In this document: in pieces, positions 6,810-14,551 of the stretch
How positions within the stretch are numbered: position 1 is the first letter of the stretch
Layout: the number at the start of each line of letters is the position of its first letter
NCBI GenBank assembly: GCA_949935685.1
Contig: CATLGN010000006.1
Coordinates: 1 to 17,435 of the forward strand
Origin: an uncultured Lachnospiraceae bacterium
GTDB lineage: Bacteria; Bacillota; Clostridia; Lachnospirales; Lachnospiraceae
Direction: 5' to 3'
Length of the DNA stretch: 17,435 nucleotides
Position numbers and translations under genes: made by a program
The notes under the pieces: generated by a model
Databases searched by the model: none
What the model was told of the DNA's origin: nothing
What the model saw: the letters and a program-made list of their open reading frames with translations, nothing else

Positions 6810-7409
6810 ATGGAATTAAACAGACAAACTGCGGAACTCGCGCTGCAAGAGGCCGGCCTGTCCAATCCGGGAGCATGGACAGACCATTCCCGGTATGTGG
6901 CGCAGGCGTGCGAAAAAATCGCGTCGCGTTGCAGCGGCCTGTCGGCTGACCACGCTTATATGTATGGACTGCTGCATGACATCGGGCGCTACGGCGGCGT
7001 GTGTTCCGAACGGCACCTGATAGACGGTTATCGGTACTGCATGGAACGGGGATGGGAAAAAGCGGCGCAGATATGCATTTCTCATGCGTTTATGATACAG
7101 GACATCGATACGTCGATCGGCGTTTTTGATATGAGTGATGACGATTACCGGTTTATGAAAAACTTTGTGGCGAACGCCGTCTATGACGATTATGACCGTC
7201 TGGTGCAGTTGTGCGACTCGCTGGCGCTGCCGTCGGGTTTCTGCCTTCTCGAAAAGCGGTTTGTGGACGTCACAATCCGGTATGGCGTACACCCGGCCAC
7301 GACAGACAGATGGAAGAAAATTCTGGAAATCAAAGCATTATTCGAGAAGGAGATCGGAGATTCTGTCTATTCGCTGCTTCCGGGGGTCGTGGAGAACAGT
7401 TTTTATTAG
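6810..7409 (+). CDS. HD-domain phosphohydrolase
   Basis: 199 residues. The HD metal site is visible: H26 in TDHSRYV, H56-D57 in GLLHDIGRYGG, and a distal aspartate D136 in QLCDSLALP; together these are the H...HD...D ligands of the superfamily, with a further histidine in SHAF that may help. HD proteins of this size hydrolyse phosphate esters such as nucleotides or cyclic dinucleotides; the substrate cannot be read here. The start lies 1 nt after the tadA stop with GGGAG upstream, so it belongs to the AraC-tadA transcript. No terminator separates it from the SRP RNA promoter, whose -35 begins 7 nt after the stop codon. Confidence 0.85.
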   Translation: MELNRQTAELALQEAGLSNPGAWTDHSRYVAQACEKIASRCSGLSADHAYMYGLLHDIGRYGGVCSERHLIDGYRYCMERGWEKAAQICISHAFMIQDIDTSIGVFDMSDDDYRFMKNFVANAVYDDYDRLVQLCDSLALPSGFCLLEKRFVDVTIRYGVHPATTDRWKKILEIKALFEKEIGDSVYSLLPGVVENSFY

Positions 7410-7416
7410 GAAATAT

Positions 7417-7445
7417 TTGACTTTCTCCCCAAAACCAAGTATACT
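7417..7445 (+). promoter_or_regulatory. strong promoter of the SRP RNA gene
   Basis: TTGACT (7417-7422), a 17-nt spacer and TATACT (7440-7445) nearly match the sigma-A consensus, as expected for an abundant stable RNA. Transcription should start about 7452. Confidence 0.9.
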
Positions 7446-7452
7446 GATAACA

Positions 7453-7716
7453 CCGTGCAGCCGGGGTGATAGCGGTACCCTGTACCTGCAATCCGCTATA
7501 GCAGGGGTGATGTTCTGTCTGAGAACTTTGACCTGTATGGCTGCCCTTTATAAGTGGCGTTGAAGTCCGGGTCTCACGCGACGGGTATCTGTGAACCGTG
7601 TCAGGTTGGGAACAAAGCAGCACTAAGCAGAACCATCCGGGTGCCGTGAGGGTGCCTGGGCGGAGCTAACTGTAGAGGTAACGCATATGGGTGTCGTCCG
7701 AAGCAGAACGCACGGT
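7453..7716 (+). ncRNA. ffs: signal recognition particle RNA, large bacterial (Alu-type) form
   Basis: The roughly 264-nt RNA is the scaffold of the signal recognition particle, which binds Ffh and directs membrane and secreted proteins to the membrane. The 5' Alu domain shows the conserved TAGCGGTACCCTGTACCTGC and AATCCGCTATAGCAGGG segments of Bacillus-type scRNA. The helix 8 core is present: GTCAGG (7600-7605), a GGAA tetraloop (7609-7612) closed by TTG/CAA, and AGCAGC (7616-7621). The ends pair (CCGTGC at 7453 with GCACGG at 7710-7715). A near-consensus promoter precedes and an intrinsic terminator follows. Exact ends are approximate. No protein gene fits this stretch. Confidence 0.95.
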
Positions 7717-7727
7717 AGAGAGAAGAT

Positions 7728-7760
7728 AAAAAGGTGTCCTGAGAGCAGGACGCCTTTTTT
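7728..7760 (+). terminator. intrinsic terminator of the SRP RNA gene
   Basis: AAAAAGGTGTCCT pairs with AGGACGCCTTTTT over the loop GAGAGC (one T-G wobble) and ends in six T. Bases 7729-7758 match 16650-16679, the terminator of the alpha-galactosidase gene, at 28 of 30 positions, with the same loop. Confidence 0.92.
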
Positions 7761-7764
7761 ATCA

Positions 7765-7792
7765 TATCGGAAACCCGCAGGGATTTCCGATA
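7765..7792 (+). repeat. inverted repeat in the sensor-kinase leader
   Basis: TATCGGAAACCC (7765-7776) and GGGATTTCCGATA (7780-7792) form a 12-bp stem with one bulged A and a 3-nt loop. It falls between the SRP RNA terminator and the G-rich ribosome binding site of the kinase gene. It may be a protein-binding dyad or a leader stem; it lacks a T-run and is not a standard terminator. Confidence 0.6.
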
Positions 7793-7809
7793 ACAGGGGG
7801 GGACCATTT

Positions 7810-9609
7810 ATGAAACTGCGGATGCGGGAAAAAATATTGCTGGTATGTCTGTGCAGTACGCTGGCGGTACTGATGATACAGGCGTTTTTATATCAGAGGG
7901 CGTCGGCTTCCCTGATTTATGAGCAGGCGGAAAATGAAAGCTTTCATACGCTGGAAAATATGCAAAATGAGCTGAATACTTTTTTTAAAAATCTGGAGGG
8001 CGGCCTGATCAAAATCTATAATAACAAAGTTTTTCTGCAGGATTTAAGTAGCGGGAAAAGCATTGGCGAGTTGCAGGACACCTACTATCGGCTTGCCTAT
8101 GAGATGGCTACGGAAAATTTTTCCACTTCGGACGGTGTCGTTGCTTTTTATATTTATACGGCGGAGCATGAACTGCTCAGCACATACCGAAAGACAGTGA
8201 CACCGAAATATAATTATCCCAAAGATATTTATGCGGAGGAAACAAAGAGTAACGGACAGCGGGTGCGGGAATATGTCGCTTCTTCCGACACAGGGTTGCT
8301 GGTTTCGAGTTATTACAACGAAAACCGTGAGCGGAACATTGCCCGGTTTGCCGTAAAGATTTATAACAATACCAATCTGAATGACTGTATCGGTTATATT
8401 GTCTGCGATGTGGACAGCAAAGTGCTGGAAAAGATTATGCAGAAATATGTGATAGACGATACGATGTATATCTGGCTGCAGCCGATGGGAGACAGGCAGC
8501 TCTATGCCATTGGAAATCTGGAGGAGGAAAGCGCTTCTTATTACGAGAAGATAGACGACTGTATCCGGCGGGGTGCGCGGGAGGAAATCCAGAGCATTTC
8601 CGAGAAGAACAAAGTACTGTTTACGGTTCCCGGAGAAAACTATAATCTGGACGCGTATTCGATTATGCCGCAGGAAATGCTGCGGCGCAGCCAGGCGATG
8701 CTGACTCGGAATCTGATCTGGACTGCAGTCGTGATGATCTGTATGATTACCATAGTAATCTCTTATATTACCAAAAATCTGACAAAACCGCTGGAGCAGC
8801 TCACGGATACCATATCCCGGATTCGTGCCGGCGAGACGGGACTGCGGGCATCGTATGTGACAGGAGATGAGATCGGACAGCTTGGACGGGAATTTAATGA
8901 TATGCTGGATGAGATACAACGTCTGATCGGCCGGGAATATGAGAGTCAGATCCTCTTAAACAAAGCGGAATATAAAGCGCTGCAGGCACAGATCAATCCG
9001 CATTTTCTGTACAATACGCTGGATACGATGAGCAGTATTTCGAGTATCCAAAACTGTGAGATTGTCAGCAGCCTGTGCCAGTCATTGTCTAATATTTTTC
9101 GATACAGCCTTGATATGAAACACCCGTATTCGACTGTTGGCAAAGAGATGAACCATCTGAAAAATTATATTTTTGTCATGAATGTGCGGATGCGGGAAGA
9201 AGTAAAGTATGCATTCCATATCGAGGAGCAGGTACTGCAGGATTCCATTCCCAGAATTTCGTTGCAGCCGCTTGTGGAAAATGCGATCAATCACGGCCTG
9301 AAAAACAAACACGGAGAAAAAAGAATTACGATTACGGCGCAGGAACAGGACGGCATTTTGCAGATTTCGGTCAGAGATAACGGCGTGGGAATGGACAGCG
9401 CGGAAATTAACCGCAAACTGAAAGAGAATGATAAAGACATTGTGGAATCGGGCAATTCGATCGGCATTTACAACATCAACGCCCGTATGAAGATGCTGTA
9501 CGGAGAGTCATACGGGCTGTCCGTGGAGAGTGTGGTGGGAGAGGGAGCCTGTGTTTTTCTGCGAATTCCCAGACGGAAGGTGGAGGAGGTGGAGACATGG
9601 AAAAGGTAA
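7810..9609 (+). CDS. YesM-type sensor histidine kinase
   Basis: 599 residues from the ATG at 7810, which follows a G-rich Shine-Dalgarno (7796-7802); the open frame to the left runs back into the SRP RNA and is not coding. Order: membrane helix 1 (9-28), a roughly 270-residue outside sensor region of Cache type, helix 2 (about 302-321), HAMP (322-375), His_kinase domain with phospho-acceptor H398 in LQAQINPHFLYNTLD, and an ATPase domain with N491 (VENAINHG) and D523-N524-G-V-G-M. YesM-type kinases usually sense extracellular sugars or their binding proteins and phosphorylate a YesN-type AraC regulator. The partner gene overlaps by 13 nt. The sugar importer and galactosidase genes downstream are the likely targets. 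No good promoter is visible between the SRP RNA terminator and this gene. Confidence 0.92.
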   Translation: MKLRMREKILLVCLCSTLAVLMIQAFLYQRASASLIYEQAENESFHTLENMQNELNTFFKNLEGGLIKIYNNKVFLQDLSSGKSIGELQDTYYRLAYEMATENFSTSDGVVAFYIYTAEHELLSTYRKTVTPKYNYPKDIYAEETKSNGQRVREYVASSDTGLLVSSYYNENRERNIARFAVKIYNNTNLNDCIGYIVCDVDSKVLEKIMQKYVIDDTMYIWLQPMGDRQLYAIGNLEEESASYYEKIDDCIRRGAREEIQSISEKNKVLFTVPGENYNLDAYSIMPQEMLRRSQAMLTRNLIWTAVVMICMITIVISYITKNLTKPLEQLTDTISRIRAGETGLRASYVTGDEIGQLGREFNDMLDEIQRLIGREYESQILLNKAEYKALQAQINPHFLYNTLDTMSSISSIQNCEIVSSLCQSLSNIFRYSLDMKHPYSTVGKEMNHLKNYIFVMNVRMREEVKYAFHIEEQVLQDSIPRISLQPLVENAINHGLKNKHGEKRITITAQEQDGILQISVRDNGVGMDSAEINRKLKENDKDIVESGNSIGIYNINARMKMLYGESYGLSVESVVGEGACVFLRIPRRKVEEVETWKR

Positions 9610-11186
9610 ATTATAAGCTGTTGGTAGCGGATGACGAATATTGGACCCGGGAAAAGCTTCGCAATATGATAAACTGGGAAGAATATCATATTACGTTTAT
9701 GAAACCTGCGGAAGACGGCGAGGAAGTGCTGATGCGTATCGGACGGGAACGCCCGGACATTCTGATTACCGATATTAACATGCCCTTTGTGAACGGCGTG
9801 GAGCTGGTGAAGGCGGTAAAGGAGAAATATCCTGAGATTGTAGTGTTCGTGATCAGCGGATACGATGATTTCGCATATGTAAAAGAAACGCTGGTGGCGG
9901 GGGCGATCAATTATCTGCTGAAACCGGTGAGCAAAATCGATCTTGTGAGCGCCATTTCCCGCGCACTGGAAATCATAGGAAAAGAAGAAAAAAACAGGCT
10001 GCAGATATGGAAGGCTGCATCCCTGATACAGGACAGAGAGCTCAGCCTTCTCGTGGAGAAAGAACAGACGCCGTTTCTGCCGGCGATTATGGCGGAGCAG
10101 GAAATGGGTGGCTGCAGCGTTATGTTGATTAAAATTCATGAGATGCAGGGATATATGGAAGAATACCACTATGATATGAATCTGCTTTCCTGTCAAATGA
10201 AAAAGCGGATGAAAGAGATTACGGAAATGGAAAATCTGCTGATTTTCAACCATATTTTCCGCTCCAATGAATTTATTGTCGTAACGGAAATGGAGCCGGC
10301 GCAGCAGGAGCGGGTGGCGCGGCGCATACTGGACAACTTTTTGCGGGAGGGGAAAAGTCCCGTCACCATTGCCGTTAGTGAACATACCTATACAATGGAA
10401 AGCATTCACAGCGCTTATGTGCAGAGTGTGTCCGCGCTTATGACAAGACCGTTCCACAGAGAGAGTATGGTCATATTCTGCAATCAGGAAGAAAAAAACA
10501 TACAAAAAACAGTAAAAAACCGTATCAGTCAGGAGATCGAAATGCAGATCAGGGCGCTGCTGAAAGCGGGGAACCGGCGGGCGCTGAAAGAACTGATCGG
10601 GAAAGACATCGGATTGGGAAGCTGCGGCGGCAGTGGATGGGGGTATCTGGAAGTCAAACAGACAGTGAAGCGAATCTGCAATCTGCTGTTGGACGACCTG
10701 CTCCAGAGCGGGGATTCGACAGCGGTTCAGGAGATGGAAAGCCTGACGGAGATGGCGGATAAGCTGGTGGAACGGCTGGACAGCGGACTTTTGTGCGATA
10801 TGCTGACAGAGATGATAGACAATACCGCTATAGAGCGAAAACAGGATGCCGGCAGTTCAATGCGAGATATTGTACGGGACGCTGCCGCATATATCGACAG
10901 CAATTATTTCGAGGAACTAACGCTCATCCGGCTTGCGGAAAAATATAGTGTGGACAGTTCATATTTCTCCAGAATGTTTAAACAGGAAACAGGGAAAAAC
11001 CTGATGCTCTACATTGCGGAAAAGCGGATGGAAAAAGCTAGGGAATACATGGAGGATGAACGAATCAATCTGACGGAGATTGCGTTTCTGACAGGATATG
11101 ACGATTACACGTATTTCAGCAGAGTCTTTAAAAAGATAACGGGATGCAGCCCCCGGGAGTACCGGGCGGGTCAGGCGAACAGTTAA
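9597..11186 (+). CDS. YesN-type response regulator with AraC DNA-binding domain
   Basis: 529 residues. The receiver domain (1-120) has the acidic pair D12-D13, phospho-acceptor D59 in LITDINMP, S87 in VISGYDD and K109 in YLLKPV. A central region of about 300 residues of helical character follows, typical of the YesN family. Residues 422-527 form the AraC double helix-turn-helix: LTLIRLAEKYSVDSSYFSRM (first) and INLTEIAFLTGYDDYTYFSR with VFKKITGCSPREYR (second). The ATG at 9597 lies inside the end of the kinase gene after a GGAGGTGGAG-like site, so the pair is translationally coupled. It should activate the importer/galactosidase unit starting 139 nt downstream, but could have other targets. 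A strong terminator closes the two-gene unit. Confidence 0.92.
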   Translation: MEKVNYKLLVADDEYWTREKLRNMINWEEYHITFMKPAEDGEEVLMRIGRERPDILITDINMPFVNGVELVKAVKEKYPEIVVFVISGYDDFAYVKETLVAGAINYLLKPVSKIDLVSAISRALEIIGKEEKNRLQIWKAASLIQDRELSLLVEKEQTPFLPAIMAEQEMGGCSVMLIKIHEMQGYMEEYHYDMNLLSCQMKKRMKEITEMENLLIFNHIFRSNEFIVVTEMEPAQQERVARRILDNFLREGKSPVTIAVSEHTYTMESIHSAYVQSVSALMTRPFHRESMVIFCNQEEKNIQKTVKNRISQEIEMQIRALLKAGNRRALKELIGKDIGLGSCGGSGWGYLEVKQTVKRICNLLLDDLLQSGDSTAVQEMESLTEMADKLVERLDSGLLCDMLTEMIDNTAIERKQDAGSSMRDIVRDAAAYIDSNYFEELTLIRLAEKYSVDSSYFSRMFKQETGKNLMLYIAEKRMEKAREYMEDERINLTEIAFLTGYDDYTYFSRVFKKITGCSPREYRAGQANS

Positions 11187-11206
11187 TCATGTCACGGTAT
11201 CGGAAG

Positions 11207-11246
11207 GCAGTTGGACTTTTTCACAAGAAAGTGCAACTGCTTTTTT
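11207..11246 (+). terminator. intrinsic terminator after the two-component genes
   Basis: GCAGTTG (11207-11213) pairs with CAACTGC (11234-11240); an inner ACTTT/AAAGT extends the stem. Six T follow (11241-11246). It separates regulator and transporter transcription. Confidence 0.9.
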
Positions 11247-11257
11247 CAAATATGTCC

Positions 11258-11287
11258 TAGTTGTAAACCCGAGAAAAGGGGTAGACT
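11258..11287 (+). promoter_or_regulatory. probable promoter of the sugar importer/galactosidase operon
   Basis: TAGACT (11282-11287) is a fair -10, about 39 nt before the lipoprotein ATG. The -35 is imperfect: TTGTAA (11261-11266) with a 15-nt spacer or TAGTTG (11258-11263) with 18 nt. A weak -35 suits activation by the YesN-type regulator. No clear direct repeats for its binding were found. Confidence 0.45.
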
Positions 11288-11325
11288 GATAACAGAATAA
11301 AAAATCACAGGAAAGGGAGAAGATT

Positions 11326-12666
11326 ATGAAAAGAAAGCTGATCAGTCTGATTTTGGGAACAACGATGATAGCGGCCGCACTGACGGGCTGCGGCGGCAGC
11401 GGGCAGGCGGATAACAATGCGCCGGCCGAGGCGCCGGCCGAAGGCGGAGACGCGCAGGAGCCGGCAGCGCCGGAGGCGGACGGCGCAGGCACATCGGAAG
11501 AAGTGACACTGACGGTGCTTGCAGGGCAGTCTACGACAGATGCGGGAATCGAAGATATGATCGACGCAGCGCTGGCAGAGCAGTATCCCAATATCACGCT
11601 GGAATGGGAATGCGTGGACTGGGGCAATGACTTCCAGCCCAAAATGCAGCAGTATATGCAGTCCGGCCTGCCGGATATTATGATCGGCAAGGCACAGGAT
11701 GTGGCTACGTATGCACCGCAGGGTATTCTGGGTGAGATTGACGCCACATATCTGGACAGAGGCCTGGATGCGGCAAGGGAAAATGTGACAATCGACGGCA
11801 AGACATATGGTCTGGTATACAATGCGCTGTATCAGGGCGTCTACTACAATAAGACAATGTTTGCGGAAAACGGATGGGAGATTCCGAAAACACAGGAAGA
11901 TCTGCAGGCGATTATCGATGACTGCAAGGCGAAGGGGATCACGCCGTTTGCCAGCCATATGGTTGATACCTGGTCGATCGGGAACGTCACCATGCAGTTT
12001 ATGATGAACGATGTATTCAATAACGATCCGACATGGGGTGATAAATTCCGGGCAGGAGAAGTTTCGTTTGCCGAAGATAAAATGGCGCAGACGGCATATC
12101 AGTATAACAAGCTGATCTTTGACAATACGTATCCTGAGACATTTTCCACTGAGCAGACAGACTGCGATGCGAAGATGGTTCTCGGCGAGGCTGCCATGAA
12201 GGTTTCCGGGTCCTGGTCGATTCAGAATTTCCTTGATATTGATGAAAGCTTTGATTTCGGTATTTTCCCGTTCCCGAACCAGAGCGGCGATTCCAAACTG
12301 ATCTTTGAGCCGAATATCACGGTTATGACAAGCGCAAACAGCGAGCATCAGGATGCGATCAACTGTGTGCTGGATGTACTGACGGGCAATCAGGATCTGG
12401 CAGTGGAGATCTATGATTATACAAAGACGGCTTCCATGTTAAAGGATGTAACGCCGACCTTTACCAATCCCAGCCAGTCTGACATAGACAAATACGCGGC
12501 GGACGGCATGATCGTGGATGTTACACTGGGCAACAATCAGCTCGTATGGGGCGGTTTCCAGGAAGAAAACGCGAAGGACATCGCGGCATGGCTGCAGGGG
12601 GACGCCAGCTTTGAAGACGCTCTGGCAGCATCGGATGCAAGAGTTGACGCAAGCAGCGCGAACTGA
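11326..12666 (+). CDS. sugar-binding lipoprotein of a CUT1 ABC importer
   Basis: 446 residues. A lipoprotein signal with basic start MKRK, a hydrophobic core and lipobox L19-T-G-C22 predicts a lipid-anchored protein on the outer face of the membrane. A linker rich in Ala, Pro, Glu and Gly (about 23-54) follows, then a family 1 solute-binding fold: VTLTVLAGQS, a YPNITLEWE segment, PDIMIGKAQDVATYAPQGIL, YGLVYNALYQGVYYNKTMFA and AAMKVSGSWSIQNF are all typical of oligosaccharide binders. AAAGGGAG lies 7-8 nt before the ATG. It would capture alpha-galactosides for the two permeases encoded next, judging from the galactosidase gene at the end of the operon. The sugar itself is inferred from context. 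Confidence 0.93.
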   Translation: MKRKLISLILGTTMIAAALTGCGGSGQADNNAPAEAPAEGGDAQEPAAPEADGAGTSEEVTLTVLAGQSTTDAGIEDMIDAALAEQYPNITLEWECVDWGNDFQPKMQQYMQSGLPDIMIGKAQDVATYAPQGILGEIDATYLDRGLDAARENVTIDGKTYGLVYNALYQGVYYNKTMFAENGWEIPKTQEDLQAIIDDCKAKGITPFASHMVDTWSIGNVTMQFMMNDVFNNDPTWGDKFRAGEVSFAEDKMAQTAYQYNKLIFDNTYPETFSTEQTDCDAKMVLGEAAMKVSGSWSIQNFLDIDESFDFGIFPFPNQSGDSKLIFEPNITVMTSANSEHQDAINCVLDVLTGNQDLAVEIYDYTKTASMLKDVTPTFTNPSQSDIDKYAADGMIVDVTLGNNQLVWGGFQEENAKDIAAWLQGDASFEDALAASDARVDASSAN

Positions 12667-12713
12667 ATGAAATGATGACGGCGGCCGGAGGCCGGCGAAA
12701 AAAACAGGAAATG

Positions 12714-12746
12714 AAAAAGGGCTGCTTTCATCGGCAGTCCTTTTTT
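12714..12746 (+). terminator. intrinsic terminator or attenuator inside the importer operon
   Basis: GGGCTGC (12719-12725) pairs with GCAGTCC (12734-12740), flanked by five A and six T. It lies between the binding-protein gene and the permease genes, with no clear new promoter after it. Partial read-through would give more binding protein than permease. Confidence 0.85.
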
Positions 12747-12782
12747 CACAAAACCGTGCCGTAGTCTGCTTTGGAGGTCAAT

Positions 12783-13673
12783 ATGAAAAACATAAACAAA
12801 AATTCCATGGAAAAAAATCTGGAAAAGCAATATTTGATTCTGGTGCTTCCCGGCCTGATTATTTTTACGATCGGCCTGATCATACCGCTGCTGCTGGCAT
12901 TCCGGTATTCTTTTACGAGTTGGGACGGTATGTCTGCGGAAAAACCGTTCGTAGGATTGAAAAATTATATTGATTTGATACAGGACAGCGATTTCCGCTC
13001 TGCGTGGTGGTTTACAATTAAATTTACAATCGGTAATACCATTATCCAGAATGTGCTGGCGCTGGGGTTTGCCATAGCGCTGGACAGCGGTATTAAGGCG
13101 CAGAAAATATACCGGACGGCGTTCTTTGTGCCCTGCCTGATCAGCGCACTGATTGTCGGCTTTGTCTGGCTGAAGATGTTTTCCAATGTACTGCCGGCAG
13201 TAAACGATCTGTTGGGAACCAATATCAATTTTTTGTTATTCGGCGACGGAAAGACGGTGCTCTCGGGGCTGCTGATCGCCAATAACTGGCAGTGGGTGGG
13301 ATACTGGATGCTGATTTATCTGGCTGGCCTGCAGTCGATCCCGGGAGACCTGTATGAAGCGGCGAAAGTAGACGGCGCAGGGGCATGGACGCGTTTTCGA
13401 AATGTGACGCTTCCGATGCTGGCGCCTGCCATTACGATCTGTGTCGTGGGCATTACAACCGGTTCTCTGAAGGTATATGATCTGCTCGTATCTTCTACAA
13501 AAGGAGGCCCCGGACGGGCGTCCACTTCCGTTATCTATCAGACGTATACCACGGCCATTAACGGACGACAGTACGGGTATGGTTCCGCCATGTCTGTTTC
13601 GCTTGTTCTCGTGCTGCTGCTGGTTGCCCTGATACAGGTAAAAGGACTCAAAAGTAAGGAGGTGCAGCAATAA
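12783..13673 (+). CDS. sugar ABC importer permease, MalF/UgpA/RafF type
   Basis: 296 residues from the ATG at 12783, which has GGAGGT 5-6 nt upstream; a TTG further up is in frame but lies in that ribosome binding site. About six membrane helices are visible, starting with YLILVLPGLIIFTIGLIIPL. The EAA loop that docks on the ATPase is E192AAKVDGAGAWTRFRNVTLP, with the conserved G. The N-terminal F-x-x-W-(D)G...FVGLKNY segment is standard for the MalF-like subunit. The stop codon shares one base with the ATG of the second permease gene, so both subunits are made together. It forms the membrane channel with the next gene product; the ATPase must come from elsewhere. Confidence 0.93.
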   Translation: MKNINKNSMEKNLEKQYLILVLPGLIIFTIGLIIPLLLAFRYSFTSWDGMSAEKPFVGLKNYIDLIQDSDFRSAWWFTIKFTIGNTIIQNVLALGFAIALDSGIKAQKIYRTAFFVPCLISALIVGFVWLKMFSNVLPAVNDLLGTNINFLLFGDGKTVLSGLLIANNWQWVGYWMLIYLAGLQSIPGDLYEAAKVDGAGAWTRFRNVTLPMLAPAITICVVGITTGSLKVYDLLVSSTKGGPGRASTSVIYQTYTTAINGRQYGYGSAMSVSLVLVLLLVALIQVKGLKSKEVQQ

Positions 13674-14542
13674 TGGCCTGGGGAAAGAAAAAACAAAAGG
13701 AAGATACACCGCATCAACGTTATACCAAGACGACGTTTCTGATACAGATATTGATGTCTGTTATGGCAGTATTTTTTATTGCCCCCATATTGATTATTAT
13801 TAATTATTCGTTTAAAACAAAAAAGGAGCTGTACCTGACGAGCCCGCTTTCGCTGCCTTCTTCCTTTCAACTGGATAATTATAAAAAGGCGTTTGACAAA
13901 CTGAATCTGGCGACGACGTTTACCAATACACTGCTCTATACGGCGGTGAGCGTCCTGATTCTGGCGCTGCTTTGCGGTACGACGGCGTGGGCGATCGCCA
14001 GATGCCGCGCTAAATTTTTTAAATTTTGTTATATATACTTTATCATTGGCATCCTGATCCCGTATCAGGCGCTGTTTCTGCCGATTTATATTATCGGATA
14101 CCGGCTGAATTTGACCAATACGCGGTATGGCATTATCTTTATGTATGTGGCAACGGGCATTTCCTTCGGCGTTTTTCTGATGAACAGTTTTATGTCCACA
14201 GTGCCGATTGAACTGGAGGAGGCGGCTCGAATCGACGGATGTTCCGTACTGCGAACCTATTTTACCGTGGTGATGCCGCTACTGAAGCCGGCGATGGCGA
14301 CACTGATTATCATGCAGGCGTTTCAGATATGGAACGATTATCTGCTTGCCAGCCTGTATGTGAGCAAAAAGGATCTGAAAACACTGACGGTGGCCATTCA
14401 GTCACTGTTTTCCGCGCAGTCAAGCGATTATACGACGGCAATGGCGGCGATTGTGATTTCGGTGCTGCCGATCGCAATCTTGTTTATGAGCCTGCAGAAG
14501 TATTTTATCAAGGGTATGACAGTCGGCGCGGTGAAAGGATAG
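13673..14542 (+). CDS. sugar ABC importer permease, MalG/UgpE/RafG type
   Basis: 289 residues with about six membrane helices (first: FLIQILMSVMAVFFIAPILI). The EAA loop is E183AARIDGCSVLRTYFTVVMP, and the segment FKTKKELYLTSPLSLPSSFQ after helix 1 is typical of MalG-like subunits. AGGAGGTG lies about 7 nt before the ATG, inside the end of the previous gene. It pairs with the MalF-like subunit to form the pore. The galactosidase gene follows directly, so import and hydrolysis are co-expressed. No nucleotide-binding subunit gene is present in the operon. Confidence 0.93.
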   Translation: MAWGKKKQKEDTPHQRYTKTTFLIQILMSVMAVFFIAPILIIINYSFKTKKELYLTSPLSLPSSFQLDNYKKAFDKLNLATTFTNTLLYTAVSVLILALLCGTTAWAIARCRAKFFKFCYIYFIIGILIPYQALFLPIYIIGYRLNLTNTRYGIIFMYVATGISFGVFLMNSFMSTVPIELEEAARIDGCSVLRTYFTVVMPLLKPAMATLIIMQAFQIWNDYLLASLYVSKKDLKTLTVAIQSLFSAQSSDYTTAMAAIVISVLPIAILFMSLQKYFIKGMTVGAVKG

Positions 14543-14551
14543 GTGGACAAA

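Noticed and set aside
7687..7809. N-terminal extension of the sensor kinase
   Set aside because: It would start inside the SRP RNA and run through its terminator; the ATG at 7810 has a ribosome binding site and begins just before membrane helix 1.
9468..10505. Long minus-strand open frame of 345 codons
   Set aside because: It lies wholly across the kinase/response-regulator junction, whose products show complete motifs. Its translation is His/Arg/Phe-rich without family motifs, as expected of an antisense shadow.
11261..11276. cre-like TGTAAACCCG near the importer promoter
   Set aside because: One extra C breaks the spacing of the central CG, so it does not fit the consensus.
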